Below are positions 1-10,762 of a stretch of 64,000 nt of DNA, piece after piece. A program made the translations under genes and the position numbers. Under the pieces are notes generated by a model that was not told the DNA's origin, ran no database searches, and saw only the letters and a program-made list of their open reading frames with translations. Source of the DNA: UBA6168 sp964508135 (GTDB lineage: Bacteria; Bacteroidota; Bacteroidia; Chitinophagales; Saprospiraceae); the NCBI GenBank assembly GCA_964508135.1, contig CAZDSU010000026.1, positions 15,275-79,274 on the forward strand, written 5' to 3'. Numbering within the stretch: position 1 is the first letter of the stretch; the number at the start of each line of letters is the position of its first letter.

Positions 1-542
1 CAACCCCGACCGTCGTGAACGACGTGGTGACTTCCTGCGATGACACCCCGTTGACTATCAATGTTTTATCCAATGACAGCGGCTATGCGTCCGGCACCCT
101 GACCATCGCTTCGCAGCCACTTTCAACCGCAGGAACAGTTTCAAAATCGGGTACCAACCTGGTCTTTACTCCTGTGCCGGGATTTGTAGGACAAACAAGT
201 TTTGCCTATTCGGTTTGCGGAGCGGTGAACGGTTGTTGTGCTGGCGGCGTGGTCACGATTACGATTGCCCCGGTGACGGCAACGGCAGGGAGCGATGGCC
301 CGGTTTGCGCCGGAACGGATTTGCACTTGACCTCCAGTGGAGGAAACACGTATTCATGGACGGGGCCAAATGGATTTACGGCAAGCACCGCTTACGCGAC
401 CATCAGCAGCGCAACGGTAGCAGCGACGGGGACTTACACGGTGACGGTGACGAACAATTCGGGCTGCTCGGCAACGGCGACAGTGGACGCAGCAGTGAAT
501 ACTTGCTCGACGAACCACAGTCCAGAATGCAACTGTAATTGA
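1..542 (+). CDS. 3' end of a secreted Ig/PKD-repeat surface protein (truncated by window edge)
   Basis: The frame is open from base 3 to a TGA at 540-542 and clearly continues upstream of the window, so only about the last 180 residues are visible. They hold a cadherin/Big-type Ig domain (NDVV..TINVLSNDSG, then FTPVPGFVGQTSFAYSVC) followed by a PKD-like domain (CAGTDLHLTSSGG, then GTYTVTVTNNSGCSATATV). The protein ends in CSTNHSPECNCN and shows no T9SS type A or B tail and no EF-hand-like end, unlike the other surface proteins here. The next gene starts 59 bases downstream with no terminator between, so the two are probably co-transcribed. The PKD-like domain resembles one in the neighbour (around 4430-4660). 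A role in surface adhesion is inferred from domain type only. Confidence 0.8.
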   Translation, partial: TPTVVNDVVTSCDDTPLTINVLSNDSGYASGTLTIASQPLSTAGTVSKSGTNLVFTPVPGFVGQTSFAYSVCGAVNGCCAGGVVTITIAPVTATAGSDGPVCAGTDLHLTSSGGNTYSWTGPNGFTASTAYATISSATVAATGTYTVTVTNNSGCSATATVDAAVNTCSTNHSPECNCN

Positions 543-601
543 CGGTGGACGGCGTGATTTCAATTTAGATTTAGAAAAACAGACACTATTAAAGAGAAAC
601 C

Positions 602-3600
602 ATGAAGTGCTTTTACAATAAATATTTTTCAAAAATACGGTTGGCAATTGCCTTTGCCGGCGCATTGCTGGTTTGTTCTTTCCAGGCACAGGCAGCCATC
701 GTTTTGGGAGCAACCACCACCGGTTTGATGAACAACTCCAACACCGCCACCATCTCGCACACGACGGCATCGGGGTCGAATCGCTTGATGATTGTCGGTG
801 TTTCCGCACAGCAACCAGGCGCTTCAATCACCTCCATGACCTACAACGGCACAAGTTTGACCAAACTGGTCAGAGTAACCAACGCGTCACAAACAAGGGT
901 AGAAATCTGGTATTTGGTGGCACCGGCGGTTGGGACTTTCAATGTGGTGGTGAACAACAGTGGCGGCGAAAACGCCATCATTGGCGTACAGACTTATTCC
1001 GGTGTTGACCAGACGACACCTTTCGGCACCTACGTTTCGGCTTCCTCGATATCCGGTACGACAGCAACCGTCAATGCCAGTTCTGCTTCCGGGGAATTGG
1101 TCTATGGCGTGGTAGGTTGGAACAACGGCAATGCGAATACCATCGGGGCAGGTCAAACCGAATATTGGGACTTGCCGATGAACAGCAGCATTGCCGGGGC
1201 GGGAAGCACCGAGGCCGGTGCTGCAACCGTCACCATGTCCTGGACAAACGCAGGTTCGCAGCCGTGGACCATTGTTGCAGTGCCGTTGAAGCCGGTGACT
1301 ACGGCCCAAAGTTCCGTTTCGGTTCGGGTCAATCAAGGCACAGATGATGCAGAAGAGGAGGGTCCAACGGGGGTGTACAATGGCCCCGGGGGCATGTACC
1401 TCGTTTCCTCGGATTTAGAACTGGTATCAGATACTGAAGCCCCATCAACAGGCACCCAAAAAGTGGGTATGCGTTTCAACAGCCTTTCCGTTCCAACAGG
1501 CGCGAACATCAACAGTGCTTATATCACCTTTCGCGCTGTTGCGGCGGATGGTCCGAACTCAAATTCAGGGGCCACCACTTTGACCATCCGGGGGCAGGCG
1601 GCAGACAACGCGACGACTTTCATCACAACGGATTACGACATCACGAACAGAACCACCACCTCCGCCTCGGCGACTTGGTCGCCGGGAACTTGGACGACCG
1701 GCACGAATTACAATACCGTCGACATCAGTTCCATCGTGCAGGAAATTGTAGACCGAGCGGGCTGGGCGAGCGGCAACAGCATGGTCATCATCATCACCGG
1801 GAGCGGCTCGCGTTCGACCTATGCTTATGAAGGCAGCCCATCCACGGCACCCCAATTGAACATTTCATTTGACTCGCCCACTCCCGGCGGTGCGTCCGGC
1901 CTACGCACTTGGTTCAAAACCGACGCAGGTACCAGCCTCACTGGTTCAACGCTGACAACCTGGACAAACCAAAACACGGGCAACTCATCCATCTCCAACG
2001 TGACTGGTAGCAGTGGAAACACGTTCACCAGCGGCGATGGGATCAGTTATTTGCCGTCCGTTGCCTTCAGCGGTGCCACGCCACCCAGTCTTTCCCATGC
2101 AACTACTGGCTCTGCCAATAATTTCATGTCGCAAACCAACGGGAGTATTTATAGTGTGCTGATAGACAACACCATTGGGTCGGCCAATTACGCCTTTGGC
2201 TGGGGCATCAACATCGGGGCCAACCCCACGCCCGAACTTTCCTTTCTCCGGGATGGTATCGTCATTGACCCCACCTCCACCACCAACACCATAAACGACC
2301 AATGGATTGGCAACGGCGGAACTTTCGGGACGGAGCCAGCCGTGCTGACCGCTAAATTTTCCATCAACGCTACCGCCGACGACCGTTGCTATTTCAATGG
2401 AAAATCCGGCACAGCCGTCAACTTGGGCAACGAATCCTTTGCCAACGGGCGTTTGTACATCGGTGGCCATGTTGACGGGTTTTCCAATTATGGATTTAAC
2501 GGTACCATCGGCGAAATCCTCAGCTACAATGTCAGCCACTCGGACGCCGACCGGAACAAAATCGAAAGTTACCTCGCCGCAAAGTGGGGCGTGACCCTCG
2601 ACCAAACCTCCGCCACCAACTACACCTCCAGCGTTGGAACGGTTTTTTGGAACGCCACTACCAATGCAACCTATAAAAATAGGATCACCGTCATCGGGCG
2701 CGATGACCTTTCCCTCTTGAACAAGAAGCAATCGAAATCTGTCCACTCCGGCCTGAAGGTCAACCTTGGTCTGGGAACCATCGCCGCTTCGAACGCTGCA
2801 AACGCAAACACTTTTTCTGCCAACATTTCCTTTTTGGCCTTCGGCGACGACAACGGGTCGGTAGCTGCTTGGAGCGAGACCGGCGCACCCGCCAACCGCC
2901 AAATCGTAGCCCGCACATGGATAGTACAAGAAACGGGTACGGTAGGCTCTGTCAAAGTGCAGGTACCGGACAACAGCGGTACGAATGGCTTACCTGCCGA
3001 AACCAATACGGTTTATTTATTGGTAGATGCCGATGATGATTTTGATGATGGCGCAACTGAAATCGCCATGACCCTCAATGGCACCAACTGGGAAGCGAAC
3101 GTGGATTTGACAACGGGGCAATTTTTCACTTTCGCAACGCGCACCCCGAATGCGCCCGGAGGTGTAACTTCCAACCTGTCGCTTTGGCTAAAAGCCGATG
3201 CAGGGACAAGCTCCACAAGCGAAGGTGGCACGGTTTCCACTTGGAACGATCAATCCGGCGGCGGCAACAACGCCACCACCACTAACAACGCGGGCTGGAC
3301 CAGCCCCGGTGTCAATCCGCCACTTTATCGCACAGGTATATCCACGCTTGGCGTGAACTTTAACCCCTCGGTGGATTTTACGGGCGACAAAACCTTGGAC
3401 GGAGCCGCCGGGCTTTCTCCAAAACAAGTGTTCACGGTATTTAAAAATATGACTTCCGGGAAAGTCGCCATTGGTTTTGACGACGTGAACGGCGGCGGCG
3501 GCGGTGCCCAATCCACCTTGTATTATTGGGCCAATCAGATTCAGTATTATGCCAGAAACAACTCCAATAACAATTATTTCAAAGGCTTGATAAATAGCAG

Positions 3601-6600
3601 CATCCCAGGTGTACAACCCTTTATTTTTGACGGGCAACATATTACCAACGCTACCGGCAGCCTACTGGTCAACGGCGGCGGCTCCACGACAGTCGGTAAT
3701 TTAGGTACGCCGCCCGCGCCTTTCACGGGAGCCTATCGCCTCAACAAAACCAGCGACAACCAGTATCCGGGCAATGGCCAAATCTCCGAAGTCGTTTCCT
3801 ACAATGGCAACCTGAGTGCGACCGACCGCCAAAAGGTAAGCACTTATTTGGCGGTGAAATACGGCATCACGCTTTCGCACAACTACCTGAACTCCGCTGC
3901 TACAACGGTTTATGATATTGCAACCTACGGCAACAACGTCGCTGGCATCGGGCGCGACGACAACTCGGTTTTGAACCAAAAACAATCCCGCTCGGTGAAC
4001 ACGGCTTCCGGTGGGAACTTGGTCACCGTTGGCTTGGGCACCATTGCCGCCAACAATATTTCAAACACAAACACCTTTTCCGCCGACAAAAACTTCCTTG
4101 TTTGGGGCGACAACAACGGCTCGACAGCCGTTCAAAACACCGACAACCCAGATGGAACTTGCGGTCGCATGACCCGGATTTGGAAAGCCCAGGAAACCGG
4201 CGGCGAGGTCGGGAACGTGGCCGTCAATTTCGATTTGTCGGCATTGTCGGCGGCTTATGGCGGGTATGCCGTGGACGGTTTGTACTTGGTCGTAAGCAGT
4301 TCGACGAGTTTCGCCACTCCTTTGCGGAGCTACACCGCCACTTCTTACACTGCCGGGATTGCCGCATTTACGGGCGTTGATTTGGACAACGGAGAATATT
4401 TCACGCTCGCCGTGAAAGACATGGGGTTCACTCCTGCTGTCAACAGCAACTCGCCAGTATGTGCCGAATCGGCCCTGAGCCTAACGGCAAACGGCGGCAC
4501 GACTTATTTGTGGTCGGGGCCAAACGGGTTCACATCTTCGCTCCAAAACCCCCTCAATTCGTCCGCACAGTTTCTGGATGCAGGAACCTACTCGGTGACG
4601 ATTACCAACGGGTTTGGGTGCAGGGACTTAATGACGACGACCGTTTTGCTGCAAAACTGTTCCCCCACGGTTTGCGTCCAAACCATTTGCAACACGGATA
4701 CCGCCACTGGCAGCATCACGGCCACCGATGAAGACGGCGATGTTTTGACCTACACCCTGACCCAAAACCCATCGTTCGGAACGGTTTCGATTGTCGGAAA
4801 CAACTACACTTACACGCCCAACGCTGGTTTCGTCGGCGAAGACCAAATCATTATCCAAACCTGCGACCCCTCGAATGCCTGTGTATTTTGTTTGAAAAAA
4901 TTCATCGTGGAGGCTTGCAATATCCCACCCGTATGCGGAACCACTAATTCCTTGAGGACTTGCATGGGCACGGCAGCTTCCGCGACTTTGAATGCGACCT
5001 CGCCAAATGGTTTGCCCATCACCTATTCCATTGTAAGTCAGCCAAGTAGCGGCATTATCGGCTTGGTCGGCAGCACCTATACCTACACCCCGGTTCAGGG
5101 GTTTGAGGGTTCGGTGACTTGGGTTTATCGCGCCACCACCGCCACCGGAAGCGTGGATTGCACGGTGACGATTTATGTGGAGAACTGCTTTTCCGACTGC
5201 GACGGGAACGGTTGCGCAGCCAACCAAATGAGCGGCGGTAGCTACCCGAACTCCGGTTCAACGCTTTATTCAAAAATCAACGAAGGCGTTTCGAGCAACA
5301 CCAACTACTGTTACAGCATCACCTTGACCAACCAGTGCGCGGCTTGTCCACCGACGGCGACGGTCTCTTTTTATGCGGGAACGATTTTGCTGGGAACGAT
5401 AAATTACAACGAATTGCCGCTGAACTTGGCGTGCGTGAAAGGCTTTTCATTCAATACCGCACAGCTTGGCAACCCGGGGAATATCAATTTTACAGTCACG
5501 CACGCTGGTTTCGGTACACCCGGCACGACCATCGTGGCGGCCAATGCCTCGCTCAAAACCATCACGGGTGGTGGGTCGCCCGAGGCCAACAACGACGAAG
5601 GAATTTCGATTTGCAAAAATTCGGGGCTGTACACCGCCGCCGTTTTGTCAAATGACATCAACGTTTCGACCACCCCGACTTTGACCTTGATAACGAGCTT
5701 GCCGGGCGCAACCGGCACGGCTTCGGTAGTCGGGCAAAACGTTGTTTTCACGCCGAACGCCAGTTTCGTCGGCACGGTCAACCTCACTTATCAAATTTGC
5801 AACGGCATGTGCTGCGACCAGGCGGTGCTTACCATTGTAGTTACAGACCCAGCGGTTTCGGTTGCCCCGGCCACCGTTTGCCTCAATTCCTCAACCTCCA
5901 TCTTCGCAACGGTCACGGGCATTGACACGAGCTTTGTGGCTTACCAATGGCAATCCTCGGCTGACAATATCAGCTTTGCCGACCTCGTCGGAGCGACTGC
6001 TTCCAACTACTTGCCGCCGTCTGCGGCGTTAGGCACGACCTACTACCGGGTGGTGATTTCGGTGAGCAGCAGGGGCTGCAACTCGGTCACGTCGAGCAGC
6101 GCCGCAGTGGTCGTCGTCGCCGACCCCAGTATCACGGCGCAGCCGACGGGCTTCACCGAATGTGTGGGCGGTACGCAGGCATTGAGCGTGACGGCAACGG
6201 GAGGTACGCCGAGCTTGACCTATCAATGGCAATCTTCGCCCGACAACGCAACATTCTCAAATATCGGCGGGGCAACCGCATCCAGCTATACGCCGCCCGC
6301 AGCGGCTGCGGGCACGACTTACTACCGGGTGGTCGTTTCGGCCAGCGGTGGCGGCTGTGGTAGCGTGACCTCGGGCAGCGTCCCGGTCGTCATTGTCGCC
6401 GACCCAGCCATTTCGGCGCAGCCGACCGGCTTCACGGAATGCGTGGGCGGTACGCAGGCATTGAGCGTGACGGCCACGGGCGGCACACCATCATTGACTT
6501 ATCAATGGCAAAGCAGCCCCGACAACCTAACATTTTCAAACATCGGCGGGGCGACCGCATCCAGCTACACGCTGCCCTCAGCGGCTGCGGGCACGACTTA

Positions 6601-9600
6601 CTACCGGGTGGTCGTTTCGGCCAGCGGTGGCGGCTGTGGTAGCGTGACCTCGGGCAGCGCAACGGTCGTCATCGTAGCTGACCCCGCCATCACTGCCCAG
6701 CCAGCCAGTGCCACCATCTGCCCGGGCGGCACACAAACCCTCAGCGTGACGACAACGGGCGGCTCGCCGAGCTTGACCTATCAATGGCAGAGCAGCCCGG
6801 ACAACGTGACATTTGCCAACATTGGCGGCGCTACTTTGAGCAGCTACACGACGCCAGCATTGTTTGCCACTACTTATTACCGGGTAGTGATAAGCGCCTC
6901 TGGAAACGGTTGTGGAAGCGCAACTTCCAATACTGCGACGGTAACAATCAGCAGTGGCTTCGCAAACGCTGGGGCTGATGTTACTATTTGTGCGGGCAGT
7001 TTGACCACCTTGACGGCCTCGGGCGGTGCGACTTATAACTGGAGCAACGGCCTGGGCGCCGGTGCATCAAAAAACGTGTCGCCTGCCAGCACGACTACCT
7101 ACACCGTGACCGTCACTACCGGACTTGGCTGCACCGCCACCGACCAAGTGACGATAACGGTCATTGCTTGCCCTGAAATATGCGACAACGGCCTGGACGA
7201 TGACAACGATGGTTTGACGGACTGTGCAGACCCGGATTGCGCAGGCCCTGCCATCACCTCAGTTGCCAAAACCAACCCGAACAACTGCCCAGCGCTCAAC
7301 AATGGCACGATTACCATCACGGCCACTGGCTCCAACTTGGAGTACAGCATAAATGGCGGCGCTACTTACCAGGCATCCAATGTTTTCAGCGGTCTTTCCG
7401 AAGGTAATTATAACGTTCGGGTAAGGAATGGCGTGACAGGTTGCTTCGTCAATTACCCGTCCAACCCTGTTGTTTTGACTGCAGTTATCTGCGCTGAAAA
7501 CTGCACCAATGGCACAGACGACGATGGCGACGGACTGATAGACTGCCTTGACGGCGATTGTGTGCCCAACCCTGACGTAGGCACGAATGTCAATATCTGC
7601 ATTGGGGCCAGTTATGTGCTCAACGCAACCGCAACCAGCGGTACTTCGCCTTATACCTTCAATTGGGACAATGGGCTTGGCGCCGGGCAGACGCATACCG
7701 TAACTCCATTGGTCACGACGACCTATCAGGTCACCGTCACTTCTGCCAGTGGGTGTACCGCCACCGATGGCCTTACAATAACCGTTACCACCTGCCCGGA
7801 AGACTGCACCGATGTCGTTGACAATGACGGGGATGGGCTGGTGGATTGTGCCGACCCAGATTGCCAGTTGGTGGGCGCTCCTTTGCTTGCCAACGATGTC
7901 TATGAAACCTGTCCCGGTGCAGTGTTTCAGGAGCAGCCCATTTTTAACGACAACAATTTGCAAAACCCGCTTTACAGCATCTTTGCTGGCGCAACAAAAG
8001 GCACGGTGACCATCAACTACCAGGGCGTTTTCACTTACACGCCCACGCTGGCGGTTTGCGGGGTGGACAGCTTTAAATACCAGGTTTGCAATGCATTGTA
8101 CGGTTGCTGCGACCAGGCTACGGTGGTGCTGAACATTGGAGACAGCGACCCCCCAGAACTCAAAAACGTACCGGCTGACCTAACAATTAGTTGTAACGAT
8201 CCGGTGCCCAGCGCCCCGTTGGTTTTTGGGGTGGACGACTGCCCGGGCATTTACATGTCCTTTGACGAAGTAAACAGCCAAGTCAACGCAGGGTCGTGCC
8301 AGTTCTACACCATCGTCCGCACTTGGACGGCCACTGACAAATGCGGCAATGCTTCCTCGGCTTCTCAGACCATTACGGTAAAAGATACGGAGGTGCCGGA
8401 GATTTTCAGGGTATATACCCTTGCCAATGGCAAAAAGCTAGTGGCAGGTACAACCCCCAAGGGAACCACCAGTTGGCAAACCGTCAAGTTCCCAATCAGC
8501 TTCAATGCAACACCACTGGTTTTTTCGCAAGTAGTGACTACAAATAGTCCAGAGGCGGTGATCACCCGACACCGGAACATCAACCTGGAGGGCTTTGAAC
8601 TGAAAATACAGGAGGAGGAGGCTGGCGATGGCGTACATGCTTCGGAGCAGGTAGCGTGGTTGGCTATGGAGCAAGGGGCACTAGGCGGTTCCAGCAACTT
8701 GCAGGCCGGCCAACTGACCAATGTGACCCAAGCATTGAAATTATTGACTTACTCAACGCCCTTCAGCAGCCCGCCGGTGATCATTGCTTCACCGCAGACC
8801 TACGTCGAGTTTGACCCATTCCAGGTACGATATACCAACTCAACGGCCACATCCACGCAATTGTACTTGGAGGAAGAGAAATCGTTGGACGGGGAGGTGA
8901 CGCATGGGAACGAAAGGGTTGCTTACCTCGCTTCAAAGTTGGGAGAAATACAAGATGAAAATGGCGATTTCGTGGCGCTGGCCGGTGCGGGTAGTTTCAC
9001 GGACAGTTGGAAGACGATCACCTTCGGCAAAAAGCTCACGAAGCCGATCGTGATTTTCGGTGGCCAGCCCATCGGCAACGACCCAGCCACGGTTCGGGTC
9101 AGGAACGTGACGTCCACCAGTTTTGAGGCCAGGATTGATGAATGGGAATACTTGAACGGCACCACAACAGCCCGAACCTTATACTTCTTCGTGGTGGAAG
9201 GCAGCATACCAGCATTGGCGGTAAACCCTTGCTCGCTGGTATCCTCACCGCTCATTCCGGGCCTGAACCTGTTCGCAGTGGACAACTGCGACAACCAGGT
9301 TTCGATGGACTACACCGAGAGCAGCCAGTTGACTCCGATCGGCTTGATCACGACGCAAATCTGGATTTCAGCGGATGACTGCGGCAATGAATCAACCCTA
9401 ATAAGGAACGACACGTGCAAGCTGGCAGCGGTCAGGATAAGGGCAACCCTTGCGGGAGCTATGATAGGCAATGGCACCAATGCACCCCTGATGCGGGACA
9501 ACCTCCGGACGAAAGGTTATGTTCCGTTTGGCAGCCCTTATGTCATTGATAATGACAATAACCCCGTTGGGACGCCACAGGGTACCAATGAGGTGTTGGA

Positions 9601-10228
9601 TCCGCCCACAATGGATGTGACGGGAGATAATGCAGTGGTTGATTGGGTATTGATAGAGCTGCGAGACCCGATAATGCCGGAGACCATTCGTGCCAATTTC
9701 TCAGGTGTCTTGCAGCGGGATGGTGACGTGGTGATAGTAAACGGAAGCGATATTTTGAGCGTTCCCGGGCTTATTGAGGGTCTGTACTTGGTGCGCATCA
9801 AGCACCGAAACCATTTGGGAATGATGACGGAACAGCCTGTTTACCTCAAATTGGGTGATGTGCCCCTGGTTGATTTTAACCTGAACAATACCTTGTTGTT
9901 TAGTGGTACTGAAGGTGGCAAGCTGCAAAACGGCAAAAAGATGCTGTGGCCGGGCGACTTTAACAATGACAACAAAATCATTTACCAAGGGCCAAACAAC
10001 GATGTTTTCAAGCTGTTCTCCGACGTGCTGACCCACCCGTTGAACACCACCAACTTAGCCAATTTTATCAGGGCGGGGTATGAAGATTCAGATATAAACA
10101 TGGACGGCAATGCCATTTTCCAAGGACCCGGCAACGACAGGTCTTTGTTGTTGCTGCACACGGTATTGTCGCACCCGGCCAATTCATTGTTGTTGGCCAA
10201 TTTCATTGCCACGGAAATTTTGCCTTGA
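602..10228 (+). CDS. Giant multidomain surface adhesin, 3208 aa
   Basis: A signal peptide is visible at residues 1-31 (hydrophobic core AIAFAGALLVCSF, cleavage after AQA). Domains in order, approximate residues: a beta-sandwich region (35-235); a DNRLRE-like module with DDAEEEGPTG and GPGGMYL (238-425); two LamG/DUF8202-like units with SLWLKADAGTSS and IGRDD..NQKQSRS signatures (428-847, 850-1273); PKD- and cadherin-like domains (1277-1740); four tandem Ig-like repeats (about 1745-2115); NGxDDDxDGxxDCxDxDC spacers around one SprB-like repeat (about 2220-2295); an HYR-like domain; three H-type-lectin-like repeats (about 2600-2870); and a C-terminal module with two dockerin-like loops (DFNNDNKIIYQGP, DINMDGNAIFQGP). 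No type A or B T9SS tail is present. Its C-terminal third is paralogous to those of the genes at 32948 and 44825. It starts at ATG 602, preceded by an AGAGAAA ribosome-binding-like stretch. An adhesive function is inferred. Confidence 0.88.
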   Translation: MKCFYNKYFSKIRLAIAFAGALLVCSFQAQAAIVLGATTTGLMNNSNTATISHTTASGSNRLMIVGVSAQQPGASITSMTYNGTSLTKLVRVTNASQTRVEIWYLVAPAVGTFNVVVNNSGGENAIIGVQTYSGVDQTTPFGTYVSASSISGTTATVNASSASGELVYGVVGWNNGNANTIGAGQTEYWDLPMNSSIAGAGSTEAGAATVTMSWTNAGSQPWTIVAVPLKPVTTAQSSVSVRVNQGTDDAEEEGPTGVYNGPGGMYLVSSDLELVSDTEAPSTGTQKVGMRFNSLSVPTGANINSAYITFRAVAADGPNSNSGATTLTIRGQAADNATTFITTDYDITNRTTTSASATWSPGTWTTGTNYNTVDISSIVQEIVDRAGWASGNSMVIIITGSGSRSTYAYEGSPSTAPQLNISFDSPTPGGASGLRTWFKTDAGTSLTGSTLTTWTNQNTGNSSISNVTGSSGNTFTSGDGISYLPSVAFSGATPPSLSHATTGSANNFMSQTNGSIYSVLIDNTIGSANYAFGWGINIGANPTPELSFLRDGIVIDPTSTTNTINDQWIGNGGTFGTEPAVLTAKFSINATADDRCYFNGKSGTAVNLGNESFANGRLYIGGHVDGFSNYGFNGTIGEILSYNVSHSDADRNKIESYLAAKWGVTLDQTSATNYTSSVGTVFWNATTNATYKNRITVIGRDDLSLLNKKQSKSVHSGLKVNLGLGTIAASNAANANTFSANISFLAFGDDNGSVAAWSETGAPANRQIVARTWIVQETGTVGSVKVQVPDNSGTNGLPAETNTVYLLVDADDDFDDGATEIAMTLNGTNWEANVDLTTGQFFTFATRTPNAPGGVTSNLSLWLKADAGTSSTSEGGTVSTWNDQSGGGNNATTTNNAGWTSPGVNPPLYRTGISTLGVNFNPSVDFTGDKTLDGAAGLSPKQVFTVFKNMTSGKVAIGFDDVNGGGGGAQSTLYYWANQIQYYARNNSNNNYFKGLINSSIPGVQPFIFDGQHITNATGSLLVNGGGSTTVGNLGTPPAPFTGAYRLNKTSDNQYPGNGQISEVVSYNGNLSATDRQKVSTYLAVKYGITLSHNYLNSAATTVYDIATYGNNVAGIGRDDNSVLNQKQSRSVNTASGGNLVTVGLGTIAANNISNTNTFSADKNFLVWGDNNGSTAVQNTDNPDGTCGRMTRIWKAQETGGEVGNVAVNFDLSALSAAYGGYAVDGLYLVVSSSTSFATPLRSYTATSYTAGIAAFTGVDLDNGEYFTLAVKDMGFTPAVNSNSPVCAESALSLTANGGTTYLWSGPNGFTSSLQNPLNSSAQFLDAGTYSVTITNGFGCRDLMTTTVLLQNCSPTVCVQTICNTDTATGSITATDEDGDVLTYTLTQNPSFGTVSIVGNNYTYTPNAGFVGEDQIIIQTCDPSNACVFCLKKFIVEACNIPPVCGTTNSLRTCMGTAASATLNATSPNGLPITYSIVSQPSSGIIGLVGSTYTYTPVQGFEGSVTWVYRATTATGSVDCTVTIYVENCFSDCDGNGCAANQMSGGSYPNSGSTLYSKINEGVSSNTNYCYSITLTNQCAACPPTATVSFYAGTILLGTINYNELPLNLACVKGFSFNTAQLGNPGNINFTVTHAGFGTPGTTIVAANASLKTITGGGSPEANNDEGISICKNSGLYTAAVLSNDINVSTTPTLTLITSLPGATGTASVVGQNVVFTPNASFVGTVNLTYQICNGMCCDQAVLTIVVTDPAVSVAPATVCLNSSTSIFATVTGIDTSFVAYQWQSSADNISFADLVGATASNYLPPSAALGTTYYRVVISVSSRGCNSVTSSSAAVVVVADPSITAQPTGFTECVGGTQALSVTATGGTPSLTYQWQSSPDNATFSNIGGATASSYTPPAAAAGTTYYRVVVSASGGGCGSVTSGSVPVVIVADPAISAQPTGFTECVGGTQALSVTATGGTPSLTYQWQSSPDNLTFSNIGGATASSYTLPSAAAGTTYYRVVVSASGGGCGSVTSGSATVVIVADPAITAQPASATICPGGTQTLSVTTTGGSPSLTYQWQSSPDNVTFANIGGATLSSYTTPALFATTYYRVVISASGNGCGSATSNTATVTISSGFANAGADVTICAGSLTTLTASGGATYNWSNGLGAGASKNVSPASTTTYTVTVTTGLGCTATDQVTITVIACPEICDNGLDDDNDGLTDCADPDCAGPAITSVAKTNPNNCPALNNGTITITATGSNLEYSINGGATYQASNVFSGLSEGNYNVRVRNGVTGCFVNYPSNPVVLTAVICAENCTNGTDDDGDGLIDCLDGDCVPNPDVGTNVNICIGASYVLNATATSGTSPYTFNWDNGLGAGQTHTVTPLVTTTYQVTVTSASGCTATDGLTITVTTCPEDCTDVVDNDGDGLVDCADPDCQLVGAPLLANDVYETCPGAVFQEQPIFNDNNLQNPLYSIFAGATKGTVTINYQGVFTYTPTLAVCGVDSFKYQVCNALYGCCDQATVVLNIGDSDPPELKNVPADLTISCNDPVPSAPLVFGVDDCPGIYMSFDEVNSQVNAGSCQFYTIVRTWTATDKCGNASSASQTITVKDTEVPEIFRVYTLANGKKLVAGTTPKGTTSWQTVKFPISFNATPLVFSQVVTTNSPEAVITRHRNINLEGFELKIQEEEAGDGVHASEQVAWLAMEQGALGGSSNLQAGQLTNVTQALKLLTYSTPFSSPPVIIASPQTYVEFDPFQVRYTNSTATSTQLYLEEEKSLDGEVTHGNERVAYLASKLGEIQDENGDFVALAGAGSFTDSWKTITFGKKLTKPIVIFGGQPIGNDPATVRVRNVTSTSFEARIDEWEYLNGTTTARTLYFFVVEGSIPALAVNPCSLVSSPLIPGLNLFAVDNCDNQVSMDYTESSQLTPIGLITTQIWISADDCGNESTLIRNDTCKLAAVRIRATLAGAMIGNGTNAPLMRDNLRTKGYVPFGSPYVIDNDNNPVGTPQGTNEVLDPPTMDVTGDNAVVDWVLIELRDPIMPETIRANFSGVLQRDGDVVIVNGSDILSVPGLIEGLYLVRIKHRNHLGMMTEQPVYLKLGDVPLVDFNLNNTLLFSGTEGGKLQNGKKMLWPGDFNNDNKIIYQGPNNDVFKLFSDVLTHPLNTTNLANFIRAGYEDSDINMDGNAIFQGPGNDRSLLLLHTVLSHPANSLLLANFIATEILP
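5836..6952 (+). repeat. Four tandem Ig-like repeats inside the 602-10228 gene
   Basis: Units of about 279 bases (93 residues) repeat in tandem, each with the pattern TAQP..G..LSVTATGG..LTYQWQSSPDN, then IGGAT.SSY and TTYYRVVVSASGGGCGSVTS. The second and third units (about 6117-6670) are very close at the DNA level, which suggests recent internal duplication. The first and fourth are more diverged. Single related units also occur in the protein at 32948-44317 (around 39670-39950). Confidence 0.8.
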
Positions 10229-10762
10229 TGGCAAAACAGGAGCCATCTCGAGTTTTGAAAATGCTCGGATAGGGGCAACTTCTAAATTCGGGGTGACTCC
10301 TGTTTCATGTATAAATCATCACCTGATTTTGTGGTAACTTCAAATTAAGTCACTCCTCGTTTTGGTATTCCCCATCCCCGAGTTTGAGCCAGGGAAAAGC
10401 GCCGTTGAGGAGGTTCCGCCCAAGGCCATCACTACCGACTGCTAACCCAAACTGAGCATTCTCCAACATGGTCGTATCCAGCGGCTGCTATTTTTTTTAC
10501 CGTCACAAGAAATTTTAAAAATAAAACTACCTTTGTAATCGGTTTCATCTTCACATTTTTTTCCAATTTACATTAAAGGGTATTCGCTGGTTATTGACCA
10601 ATTTATGGTCATGGCGAAAAACTGTTCCATCCCCCGATGAGCGACAAGCAAGGCGATACCACTTTCGTAGTATTCCCCGGTAATTGGTTTCACTCATACG
10701 ATTAGTTTTTCCTTTTGACTCTTCATAAAATTCAATTATTTAATAACCAAAACAGTACACTT
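10229..10762. other. 534-base intergenic region
   Basis: No convincing gene is seen here. Near its start, AAACAGGAG (10234-10242) and CTCCTGTTT (10297-10305) form a perfect 9-base inverted repeat with a long loop, a weak candidate for a 3' end structure of the upstream giant gene. A TAnnTTTG promoter box lies at 10528-10535. The remaining sequence is unassigned leader. Confidence 0.6.
10515..10540 (+). promoter_or_regulatory. Putative Bacteroidota promoter (-7 box TACCTTTG)
   Basis: TACCTTTG at 10528-10535 matches the Bacteroidota -7 consensus TAnnTTTG. It is preceded by the A/T-rich run AAAAATAAAACT. Nearly the same arrangement occurs at 14948-14965 upstream of the CotH-like gene, which supports a functional element. 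No clear TTG -33 box was found. The leader to the downstream ATG would be about 225 bases. Confidence 0.45.
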
